Source: Pohlia nutans (taxonomy: Eukaryota > Streptophyta > Bryopsida > Bryales > Mniaceae). From it: a stretch of 64,000 bases of DNA. The DNA lies in contig CM040085.1 of the NCBI GenBank assembly GCA_022496805.1, positions 37,353,811 to 37,417,810 on the forward strand. The letters run 5' to 3'. How positions within the stretch are numbered: position 1 is the stretch's first letter; each line of letters starts with the position of its first letter. The translations under genes and the position numbers were made by a program. This document shows positions 25,209 through 35,559 of this stretch, piece after piece. Under the pieces are notes generated by a model. That model saw only the letters and a list, made by a program, of their open reading frames with translations, made no database searches and was not told the origin of the DNA.

Positions 25209-25286
25209 CAATAAGAGCTGCAATCCCAGACAGATACCAAGAAATGGCCGGTCTTGTTTGATGTAAGATATGAGTGGCTCCGCCAT
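25209..25286 (-). pseudogene. Isolated exon fragment of HISN4-like glutamine amidotransferase
   Basis: The minus strand encodes a 26-residue stretch running from MAEPLISYIK to PFLGICLGLQLLL. This matches the nucleophile-elbow region of imidazole-glycerol-phosphate synthase (plant HISN4, bacterial HisH), where the Cys of GICLGLQ is the glutaminase nucleophile. An AG acceptor precedes it, but no usable GT donor follows and no other HISN4 exon is recognisable within several kilobases. I read it as a stray exon or decayed copy rather than a working gene. Confidence 0.55.
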
Positions 25287-25729
25287 CCTGGTCGCTACAA
25301 CACCAATCCGATGCCTGCCGGTCTTAAGGCTTGTGTTCAGAAATAGAAAAAATTCAATGGAGGCCCAGCCATTAGACAAGATCTAATGCAGCTCTCTGTT
25401 TGCCACGAACCAGACATCCACCTCTTGGACAGTCAAAATTAGGGCATCAGAAGTCTACGGGAGAGGCTCCCACGGCCCTAGAACTGCCGCCCGTCACTCC
25501 TTCAAGAGGGTTTGCATTTCTAGAGTACACGCTCTCTTGCTGTGCTTGGTTGGTTCCTTGGGAGGAGCTCTGAAGCTGCTCATGACATCGATCACCTGCT
25601 GGAGGATTCCTTACAGGTATGTTTGTTCACTTCTTCACCCTGACTCTAAGGGCAGGCTTCCATGTGAGGATCGGTTGGGTGAAAGGCACTACAAGACAAG
25701 AAATGAGGTCTTAATATCCACCCATACTC

Positions 25730-25842
25730 CACCCATTTCGGTAGAAATGAAAAATATACTCTTGAATTCTGCTATGTTCACCCATTTTGGTAGAAATGAA
25801 AAATATACTCTTGAATTTTGCTCTGTTCACCCATTTCGGTGG
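25730..25842 (+). repeat. 49-bp tandem repeat, 2.3 copies
   Basis: Units begin CACCCATTTCGGTAGAAATG at 25730 and 25779 (with minor changes), and a third partial unit begins at 25828. The units are over 90% identical, so the duplication is recent. Confidence 0.9.
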
Positions 25843-28094
25843 AGCTTCCACTTTTTGTGGACCGACCACCCATACATGGAAGCCAATCCTAAATCCCCCC
25901 TCGACGTTAATGCAAGCACTATTCACCCATGGGCCTCATTTTTTGAAATTTCCATTTTGGGCACCCTAGGGTCTTTTTTTGGCATTTTCTTTCGCAAATT
26001 TGGGGCCTACGTCTCCAATTTAGTGTAGGAGGACTCCCTCGGGAATTTCAAACCCTTGGAAGAGGGGGTTATTTTGTTAAGGTGGGCCCCTACATGCACA
26101 AAATATAGGGCAGGTTTTGTCTTCTTGCATTATCATCGAGGGGGCAATTTAGAGTTGGGGACTTCTTCATCTTGTTGTTGTTCTTGCGATCCTATTGAGT
26201 AGTGATTTTTTATTTATTTTTTGTCAGAAGACAGTCTATGGTAGCAGCACCAACATGTGTGACTTTTGGAGCCTCTTGGCTGGGGATTTGGTCAAGAAAT
26301 CTTGGAAAGAATATTCAAAGATCCGACAAACAGAGAAGATGTCAAGGGGAGAAAAAAAAAACGCATTGTTCGGACTTGTATTCGATTTTATAAGAAATTT
26401 TAAAGCTCTGGAACCATGTGGACTAGTGAGCGATTATAGTAGGAGGCTACTACTTGCACATGATTTTGGCTACTTTTCCATGGCTTGAAGAGCAATCCAT
26501 GCTCCTTGGATGTTCTTTGGATATTTAAAATATGTGTAATATCAGGGTAATACACATGTGTTACCTGTTTAGGCAATACATGGGTGATACCTAGATTTAA
26601 AGAGGCTACACATCTTGCCTCCGTGTAGAAAATATGGCTATTATTCCTTCTTCTTTTTCAAAAATTCTTTCTATCAACTAGTCAGTCCAAATTTTATGTA
26701 GCAATTTGGCTAAAATTAGCATAAAAAGTCATTGATGTTGAGCATCGAGCATAGTGCTCTTCATTGGAGCCGTCCTCGATTGTTGAGGGTTTCACATACT
26801 TGGGTTGGTAGTAGATATTCCATGATGAAGGTGTTGTCTCAAATTGTGCATGCGGCTTTTTGATCTCTGATAGTGCTTGTTGTTCACATTGTTTTAGAGA
26901 GCATCCCATGCCTTACTGTTCTAGCACCTCATCTTTGTTCATCTTATCTTTGTTCCACATGATGATTAGCAATTGAAGCAGTGAAGTACTCTAATTTAGC
27001 GATGGCAAATACAAGTGGATGCTCACACTAACTCAAAGATTTGCCATTGTTTGATATTTTTGGTAATATTGGTGATTCAAGCAAAAAGTCGGATTGGAAT
27101 ACGTTGCGGGGTATTGTTGAAGAGTAGGAGGTTTGCATTTCTTATGCGATTCAAGAAACATTTCAATTTGCGTACTCTCATTGGGCAGTCAGGAAACTGC
27201 ATGGGCCGGTTGCAGTTCTTAAGTTTAGAGTCCTGGTACACTACGGTAGTTGTCATTGCTTGTCATAGAACACCGCGGCAATTGCCTTTGACGTTGCTAC
27301 TTTATTTCCCTTTTTCCTCGTGCCTAAATTATCAGCATGCCATGCACCTAGAATGTACTACTGCTGTAGATGAATAAAGTAGCGCTGGCAATGGTGCATA
27401 TTATGGTAGAGTGATCTAAAATGGAGCAGGTCCCATTATGGAGCTCTAGTAATCTTCACTTAGAGGTACATAATAGCTTCCCCATGCAATAGTGTCATGT
27501 ACTTACTGCAAACATTATAGGGTGTCACTTTAGGGCACCATTTTAGGAACACCTATATTTCCAATTTCAAAAATTCATAACTCATTGTAGAAGAGTCCAA
27601 AAATGATGATTCCACTTGCTCTATCTTTCTACTAATTTTCCCCATGCACAAAAATTGCTTGTACTGGTGACATCCTTGTTGATTTCACGTGCTGAAAATT
27701 GAGCCATTATTGAACACCTTACCATAACTTATCAGTTTCCAAAATAACTTGTCCTCCTGGTTTTTATTGCACTGCCACTGTCAACTTTGCCACTGACAAC
27801 TTTCTGCTAAAGTGCACTTTTCGCTAGGCTCAATGTAGGTTTGGCCGCATTGCATATTTTCAGTTATTTATAACCAAAAATCACTCAAGTGTAGGGGGCC
27901 TTCAGTTATAAGGTAGTGGTGCATGTTTCCGTCTGAATTTCAGGTTTGCATATTTAGGCCTGTGAAAGAAGAAGTTTATAATTTTTGGATGCTCTGCAAA
28001 GCTTAGTGCAAAGGCATCCCAAAAAAAAAACACATTTTTTGAGCATTTCTACAATTTTCTATGAATTTTTAAGCCTGAAAGCATAGAGTGGCCA
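25843..28094. other. Intergenic DNA, nothing recognised
   Basis: Several frames of 60-120 codons occur (for example near 26195-26488 and 27015-27377). None shows a domain, signal peptide or convincing splice context. Confidence 0.45.
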
Positions 28095-28329
28095 TTAACC
28101 GCCTGTAGGGTCCTGGCTTTCATGAGAGGTTGGATTCTGAAAATAGTGCACTTACTGCACCAATCAGAAGCACTCAACTTTCTAAGGCATAGACGTAATT
28201 AGAACATTCCTAGGAAATTTTTAGGTACAGGCTAGGTGGTTTCTGGGAAATATGCACAACTACCTTATTTTATAATGCATCTTTGCAAAACTGCCAAATC
28301 TGGGGAAGGTGAGGACGTTTAGGGGTTAA
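28095..28329. mobile_element. Probable TTAA MITE upstream of the PLA2 gene
   Basis: The right end GGACGTTTAGGGGTTAA is typical; the left end TTAACCGCCTGTAGGGTCC is degenerate. At 235 bp it fits the small size class. The right half resembles the inverted left end of subfamily D. Confidence 0.5.
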
Positions 28330-28360
28330 CTGAATGATTCCGAGAGGTGCTTCAGTTTTA

Positions 28361-28446
28361 CATCTCCTCCACGTGCTTCTTTTTCATCTCCTCCACGTGT
28401 GCTTGCTTACGTGGAAGGAACAAGGACAATCAATCTGACACGTGGC
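28361..28446 (+). promoter_or_regulatory. Cluster of four ACGTG boxes (G-box/ABRE-like)
   Basis: CACGTG occurs at 28370-28375 and 28394-28399, ACGTGG at 28409-28414, and CACGTGGC at 28439-28446. The first two sit in a duplicated 15-mer CATCTCCTCCACGTG. ACGT-core boxes bind bZIP and bHLH factors, and ACGTGGC is the ABA-response core. They lie about 370-450 bp before the PLA2 start, so ABA, stress or light control of that gene is a reasonable inference. Confidence 0.55.
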
Positions 28447-28814
28447 GCACAGTCGACCCCTTCCGACATGGCACCGATACTTTCTGATGCTTTGCATGTG
28501 GCTACCCTGGGGAAGTGCAGACAGCCATTTCCAAATGCGGCTCCAGCTCCTTCAAAGACATTCAATTCAGTGATAATCTCCAATTCATTGTTGCCAATTG
28601 ATTCATTCATGAGATCTTTGATTCAAAGCTGTGGAACCAGACTGATCAGGAGTGTGAATCCTCCTGCAAGGCTTCAATCGATTTCTTTTTGAAGTTGACC
28701 CCACTCTATGCTTATGAGTGTTCAAAACACTTGCCCTTGCAGAGAGTTTTTGAGTCTTGGAACATAATTGCCTTCCCAAAAGCTCGCAATTGTGCTAGAA
28801 TCCTTCTTCCGTTG

Positions 28815-30212
28815 ATGCAGGTCGAAATGAATATGAAAAGTAAGGCTATTGCTGTGGTGGTGCTGCTGGCCGTGTTGAGCTTTGCAACTCCAGCCGTTGC
28901 CCTCGTAGTCAATACCACCCTGACGGTACGCTTTGCATGAGTTCGTTTATATAAGTGAAGATTCTCAAGTTTTCTATTAACTAGATTTGTTAACTTTCCA
29001 ATCAATATGCACTGTGACTTGTTCTGATGTTGCATGATTGTACACATGGGGTGAAATTTCCTATATTTTTCTAAATGAGTGACGAAATCCTATGCTAGTC
29101 AGGCGTGCATGAATGCAGAATTGCATCTTATTACAGATAAATTGCGCTGTTGTTATAGATAATTTTGTTGTTTGTTTACCTATGCTTGGTGTATGGCTAA
29201 TCGTTAGGATGATCGAGACTGGGCACTGATTAGCTCTTGTGAATAAAATTATTGTTGATATGCTTACGGTATTTGTGATGGATTTGCAGACCTGTAGTAG
29301 TACATGCGAGTCTGAGCACTGTGCGGGTAAGTAAAATGTTCTGCCGCTTCATTCATAATTTCCGCCTTTGTCTTGTGTCGTTTATATATCGCACGGGCAC
29401 ATTCAACAACCTTGACCTCCGACCTGCACATACTTTTTTCTTTCATGTCGAGGAACAAACCCATGCAATTGCAGAGTGCTGTAAATACCAAAATACGATT
29501 TGCTCCAGTGAATTGGTTCTAACAAACTTGACTTGTTCTAATTCATGTAGATCCATTCAACTTGAGGTATGGGAAATATTGCGGTATAGGCTACACAGGT
29601 TGCGATGGCCAGGCACCTTGTGATGGGATTGACAGCTGCTGTCGCACGCATGACAACTGCATCGGCTCCAACCTTCGTGAGTGATATACCTTTCTTTTTT
29701 ACTTTTCAAGAGTCTTCATGTACAAATCAGGATATTAATAAAGTTTTCCGTCACCCTATTTCCGCTAAATGAGAAAAGAAAGGCTTAGACAATTTGAGAT
29801 TGATCCCTGGTACTTTTTTACTGACAAGAATCCACAATTAAAGGATATTAGCTCATGACACTGATTTACTATCAAATTATAAACGGATGGGTAGGGTGAA
29901 GTGCACATCAATTGATTTGCTTCCTTGAAGTCATCAGATCACTCACTCACAGCTTGCTGTATTTGTACAGAAAACTACGTGAACCAAACGTGTAACAATG
30001 CATTGAAGAATTGCGTTCAGCAGTTCAAGACGGCGAACGGGACTCAATTTGCTGGCTCCAATTGTTCTGCAACTGAGGTTGAAAATGTTATTATAGCTTC
30101 AATGGATACCGTCACACTGGGCAACGGTTCTGGCGGTCCTCCACTGATAAATCTCCACTGGATAGAGGCCTTAGTTTCCATCTTGTCTGTGATCTTAGTC
30201 TTTGGTTGTTGA
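28815..30212 (+). CDS. Secreted phospholipase A2 (plant sPLA2) with hydrophobic C-terminal tail
   Basis: Plant sPLA2 enzymes hydrolyse the sn-2 acyl bond of phospholipids in a Ca2+-dependent way in the secretory pathway and apoplast. Exons are 28815-28925, 29290-29326, 29551-29676 and 29971-30212, in frame, giving 171 aa. An N-terminal signal peptide (hydrophobic core AIAVVVLLAVLSFA) ends near residue 30. The Ca2+ loop is YGKYCGIGYTGC (residues 56-67) and the active-site helix is DSCCRTHDNC (77-86) with the His83-Asp84 pair. Twelve cysteines before the tail fit the six-disulfide plant fold. Odd feature: after NGSGG (143-147) the protein ends in a 24-residue hydrophobic segment, which resembles a GPI-attachment signal. 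Starts at 28827 and 28833 are also possible. A G-box cluster lies upstream. Confidence 0.88.
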
Positions 30213-32069
30213 AGAAAAGAAGACACGGACATATAAAAGATAGGAAGGGTAACATTTGGCAGTGTTTATTTCGGAGTCTTGTCATCAGATTCAGCTTTAG
30301 TTAGGAGGAGCTTGGGTTTCAGGTTGTGTCCAAAGCATTGTAAGGTCATTGTACTGTACATCCGGTGGCCAACAATTTGAAGATGTGGCATCTCCTTACC
30401 TCAGTCAGTAAAGCTTTTCCTGAAGACTTAATCAGACATACCGTACGTGAGTCAGGGTCAGATTCAGACAGCCCGGTGTCGAAATTGAATTTTCCATGTG
30501 TATCAGCTTTTGAAATGTCCACATCATTCATCGTAAATCAATCGCAACGTGGTTTTTTTAAATCAAAAAATAATGTCGAAACTAACCAGGTGCCACAAAA
30601 AGGATCCAGGACGACAGACTCGATTTCAAGGCATTCTGAACCTTTCAATGAACCGAAAGCAGGAATGGTACGAAATGCCCATGCATTTCACCGGCCTACT
30701 GCCTGATATAATAGGCCGGTCATTGCAGCACGCCTTTCTTTTCAAGATACTGTTTGTACAGAAGTACGAATTCTAGCTAGCTAGCTCTCCATTATGCTCG
30801 GTTGAAGGAGTCTGATTCAATCGTGCAATTATCTCTTACGCTTTGATTGTACAGTATGTGCAACTCTGGTGCAGCTTTTATTGCAGTATATATATCATGC
30901 CAACACTCAGCGTTCCATCTTTGCTATGTATCGCATGCTTTAGCCCCGGCCGATGGGAATAGAGCCAGAGGCCTCGTTGTGTTGTGATGCATGAGACGTG
31001 CCAATGCTGATGTAGAGAGCGAGCTGGTGAGACGAGAGCAACCAATTATCTGCACGCATGTTTTTGCATTGAAGGCCAACTTTACTTTTGATCGTTTTCG
31101 CCATAGCTGGAAATCCAGTTGGTATCGTCTTCTCCAGCAACTTATTAAAGTGCCTGCAGGTCCTGATCAAATCCCTCTCCATGAATTTTTTTCTGAAGCA
31201 CTCCTTGCTGTGCTGTTTTGTGTTATAAATCCCATGCTTGTAGTCTAAGGACATAGCTCAGTGATTTTGGCTGCTTGTGCTTCTTTTTTTTCATTCCACT
31301 CTTTAACCTAAATGGCTTACCACTTTTTCCAAAACTCTAGTTATGTCAGTTGTTGAGTTTGTTTTAGGAGTCCCAACTAATTAAGACATGACACATGAAA
31401 CTTTTCATAATCTTGAATTTATGAGTGTGTTTTCAACCAGTCAAATTATGTCAATCTGTAACTAGAGATCAGTTCTCCCCATTCATTCACTGAGTCCGAC
31501 CTTGGAAAAACTAAAATGCCAACAAAGTGGGGACTGATTGAGCCCAATGATTTATTTTGTAAAACCTACGTCTTTTTTTATATTTGAAACAATATAGCCC
31601 ATTGTTTCAAGAGAAAAAATACAGTGAAATGCTACACAGGGAGAATGGGTTGGACTACCCACGAGAGTGAATGGGTGAATGGGTTGGACTACGATGATCT
31701 GCATACTTAGTCGCTAAGTTTCTTTTAGGCTTGAAACGGATCAGTTCTAAGTGAAATACTCTTGATAATGGTACTCGCCAAGCGTTGATTCTCCGTTGTT
31801 CTATCACTGGTGGGGATTAAGATTCAGTTCTTGTATTTTTACGGTCCTGCATCTCCCAAATTTGCGAATTGTCACTGAATAAGACCGAGAATATATTTAT
31901 CCCGTAACGGAGCTAACATCGTCTTCGAGGAAAAGACAATCTGCACAGAAAACTCAGACTTAAGCGAATCGATCAGACTCAGTAAGCGAATCGGAGAATC
32001 AACGCACAGAAAACGAATCGGAGAATCTAGCGCAGAAAACTCAGTAAGTGAATCGATCATCTAAGATCC
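30213..32069. other. 3' flank of PLA2 and intergenic DNA
   Basis: The first few hundred bases are likely 3' UTR. A frame of 85 codons at 30991-31248 and its antisense partner show no family resemblance. Near 31950-32050 the motif GAATCGGAGAATC recurs a few times, a minor local repeat. Confidence 0.4.
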
Positions 32070-33052
32070 TCCAGTGGTCAAGGAATTCCGTGCTCACATA
32101 TGGGATGGAGACTGCGAAAATCTTATAGAAATGGTAGCTGATAACAAGCACCCTGCACAACGTAACTGATTCTCGAAGATCTTAAGTATTCGGGAACGGC
32201 ACTGCATGCGGCAGTCAAGAAAAACTCTGCGTCCGGAGTTGGTGGCCAAGCTGGCAGCAAAATGCAAGGATATGCTTAAGAATGGAAGCAATGATATGGC
32301 AGCTGCTACACGTGAATTTCCTCTCATTGTTTCAAATGAGTATGGGCTTGACGCTTATGGCATCCATGGCTGTTATAATTGGAAACGAAAAGCTTCTCAA
32401 AAAATTTCGTAGATTTCTATGAGGATGTGAGCCCCATTTTTAGCATTTCGAGTCCTCAGGAGGAGCAGCCGCATGAAATACCTCCAAAAGCATATGAGCA
32501 TTTGAAAGCTCTACTCAGCTCTACAACACTTTCAACCCAGCTAACAGCACTGACATGGTTTAAATGGTCTGGAGAAGAACTTCATATCAATCTTCCAAGC
32601 AGAGTATTAATAGATCCGAAAATGTGCTTTCATGTAACTGCATCAAGGGGCTGGACTTATGATATTAACCCCTAAAGCACCATAAGGCCACCAGGGGGTT
32701 CATGTTTTCTTCAGTAATTTTGAGTAGGCTTTATGTAGATTTTCTTTTGTTTTTATTTTTTTATTTTTTATTCAATATATGTAATATTCTTCACTAATTC
32801 CAGTGATATAAATTTGGTCCCATTTAAATTATAATTTTCACAAATATGATCGTTTAAACTTGTCATTTTAAAACCATGAATCCTTGGTCCTTTAGGGGTT
32901 AATCATGTTGGTTACAATAAGAATAATTATGCTGCATTGGGATGTGCATTTTTGGAGCGTGTGCGTGACCGAATAGGGGACCTTTCTATCCTCATGCCTC
33001 TTTTTTGGTACAAGATTACAAGGGAAGAACTTCGTTGTATGCATGCATGAAC
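32070..33052 (+). pseudogene. Broken ankyrin-like gene remnant, split by a MITE
   Basis: Translated pieces read GDCENLIEMVADNKHP, then GTALHAAVKKNSAS, then ELVAKLAAKCKDML in shifting frames. This is the look of the first ankyrin repeats of plant ankyrin/PGG proteins with frameshifts and stops. A further open stretch (about 32400-32664) of unknown family runs into a TTAA MITE at 32665-32902. On the far side the same frame continues for about 50 codons (NHVGYNKNNYAALG onward) to a TGA near 33050 if one TTAA is kept. The coding nature is thus supported, but the gene is not intact. Confidence 0.5.
32665..32902 (+). mobile_element. TTAA MITE, subfamily E, inside a coding-like frame
   Basis: 238 bp, from TTAACCCCTAAAGCACC to TTGGTCCTTTAGGGGTTAA. 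The flanking DNA reads GATA-[TTAA...TTAA]-TCATG. Collapsing to one TTAA gives GAT ATT AAT CAT, which keeps the surrounding reading frame open. This is the best single piece of evidence that TTAA is the duplicated target. Confidence 0.85.
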
Positions 33053-33117
33053 AACAGGTGCTCTCTACCAACCTTACGACATAAGGAATGTCTATTTAAG
33101 ATTTACTGTAACCCCTA

Positions 33118-33671
33118 AAAGTCCTCACCCCTTTCCTAATTGGGCAATTTTGCAAAGATACATTATAAAATGCAATAAAGAGGGATATTTTGAACTTGAC
33201 GTATGAATAAAAGTTGTATATAATGAATTTTAGATTCTATCCATATGGTTAGATTTGTGATTGATATCACCAATATTTTTCAATAAAATTTGAAACTTAA
33301 AATTCAAAATTATTTTGTAATTTGATTACGAACAAGATATTGACAATTTGTGGATGAAATTCGTTGTGATGGGCTGAAATGTAATATTTTACGTGTAGTG
33401 ATTTTTGGAGATTTTTTGGTGCTTAATTTTATGAATTTATTTTTTCAAAAGCATTTTTAGACAAATCTTCAATTTTTTTGGTAAATCACTGCATCATGAA
33501 ATGAGTCATAAAAATTTCACAAATCATCTCCTTTCTAATTGTATCACACATGCATGAAGTAAAACTTCCCATAAAATCTATAGTAAAGAACCCATATTAC
33601 AAAAAGTGCATGACGGATGTGGAAACGTGGATGAAATCTATACATCTTCAAAACATGGACGTTTGGGCAAT
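33118..33671 (+). mobile_element. TTAA MITE, subfamily D (copy 1)
   Basis: 554 bp, left end GTAACCCCTAAAAGTCC (TTAA drifted by one base), right end GGGCAATTAGGGGTTAA. Internal blocks such as GGATATTTTGAACTTG and GTGATTTTTGGAG are shared with copies at 45159-46628 and 55214-55793. Confidence 0.8.
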
Positions 33672-33884
33672 TAGGGGTTAAAGAGTTACATTCAAACTTT
33701 CCAAACCTAAATCCAAATGTCACAGATTTCATGGGGAGGACGCCCTTGCATTGGGCATGTAAATGCAAAAAGTTAGTAGGAATTTTCATTTTTGTTTCTT
33801 TTAGTGTAAATGAGGTTCTAATCACCTTTGAAATTAGTTGTAGTGTGAACTCTTTTGAAGTTTGTCATGTCAAATCTCAAAGTA

Positions 33885-35295
33885 GCTTAAAGCGGTTAGG
33901 AAGTTAAAGCGGTTAGACCGGTGTTGATTTGAAACGTTGCCTTGGAGCTTGGATGTTGTGGGTACTTAAGGTGCTACGTTTTTTTTTTCTCTCTCTCTCT
34001 TTTTCTTTGGAGCTTGGGTGTTGTGGGTACTTAAGGTATTACGTTTCTTTTTTTTCTCTCTCTTTTTCTTTGGAGCTTGGAGCAGTAGCAGATGTGAGAT
34101 CTGGCTCCAATTTTATTGCAAGTATACTTTGTTTAAATTTGTGTGAAAGCAATTATTATAAATAGAACACTTAAAGCGATTAATTTGATGAAGTATGTGT
34201 GTGTGGAGTTTGTAAGTCCCAGTGACTGAACATTTGAATGTGTGTGTGATTTCCTAAGAGAGGAAACATTTAGTGATCAAAGCTTAAAGCGAAGTGTGTG
34301 TGTTATTTTTGTGCTTAAGCTATACAGTGTTTATTTGTTTGTTCCAATGGCCCTCTATTCGGTGAACACCGGGTCATTGCCATTACGAACAAACACTTTA
34401 TTCACGCCGGCCCTTTATTGGACTAGAGTTTCTATCTATTTATTTATTTGCTTAAAGCAATTGTAGTAGCTTTGAAGCAACGTTTGTTGATATATGTGCT
34501 TCAAGTAGTTATTTAAGTTTTTAGGAATTGTGTGTATGCAGTCATTAGTTGAACCTGTGAGACAAATTGGTTGAGCCTTGAGGCAATTAGTGTTGCTGTA
34601 ACTGCTTAAAGCAAATGTTGAGCGTAATCAGAGGAAAGCCTTTGAGCAATAATTGATTTGAATAAGTGAGAGTAGAATAAAAATTGTAGATATTTAAAAT
34701 TTCTAGAATTGTAATAGACCGAGAATGAAAGATCACTTGTGAGAGAGCTTGTTGAGTTTTCAAAGCTTAAAGCTAACTGTGGTCTGTCAATGCTATAAGT
34801 AACAGTGTGTGTTTGTGTATTTTCGCTATAAGCGATTTGTCCATGCTTAAAGCAATTGAGTCTTTGTGTATACTAAACGCAACTTGTGCAGGTGATTGAG
34901 AATATAACTGAATGTGACTTGATGTTGTAAAGCCTTGAGCAATTTAATAAAAAGAATGCTATAAACAGATAAATATGAGAACTGCCTAGAGCAATATAGG
35001 AATTGTAACGCTAAAAGCGATAGTACAAGCATATTGCTATGTGGTTGGAGTACATTGCCTTGAGCAAATTATTATGTTAATTGCTATAAGCAAATGAATA
35101 GAAAAATGCCCAGAGCAAAATAATGGCACAATATTACAAGCAATATTTTGATACTAACATGTGGTTGAATGATGAATGAGTGATGCTATAAGCAATTACT
35201 GTGAAACTATGCCTTGAGCAAATGCAACAGGAAAATTGTTACCTTTGTGCCTTGAGCTATATGTTTTGTGATTCTTTCAGGCTAAAAGTTTGCTT
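33885..35295 (+). repeat. Short-motif array (GCYTWRAGCRA, about 20 copies)
   Basis: Variants of GCTTAAAGCAATT, GCTATAAGCAATT and CCTTGAGCAAATT recur about twenty times across 1.4 kb, irregularly spaced roughly 20-120 bp apart. The spacers are not similar, so this is not an ordinary tandem repeat. No open frame uses it. It could be part of a retroelement LTR or a factor-binding array. Confidence 0.55.
33942..34082 (+). repeat. About 65-bp tandem repeat with pyrimidine tract
   Basis: TTGGAGCTTGG, GTTGTGGGTACTTAAGGT and a long TTTTCTCTCTCT tract occur twice (33942 and 34007), and a third partial unit starts near 34070. Confidence 0.85.
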
Positions 35296-35559
35296 TTATT
35301 TATGAGCCAACACACTAGTCTAAGACAGGGACTGCATATTTGTATTGTTGCATCCAAAAGTCATGGACAGAAACTAGAGATAGGATAAAGAGTGTACCCT
35401 ATACCTATATCCAATGGATTAATTTATCTTTATTTCTCACAATAATCAAACTACAATAGAAAACTACCCTAAAAGTGACCTTAATTACGTTACAATAGAC
35501 TATTTGATCTTCTTTAAACCAAAAGAACCTCCACTATACGTTTCGTTGGGTGGTTTATT

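Noticed and set aside
27015..27377. 120-codon frame upstream of the PLA2 gene
   Set aside because: It has no recognisable family, and the Cys/Leu-rich segments do not form a convincing signal peptide plus domain.
30991..31248. 85-codon frame with an antisense partner of 104 codons
   Set aside because: Mutually overlapping frames without similarity to known proteins; probably chance in moderately GC-rich DNA.
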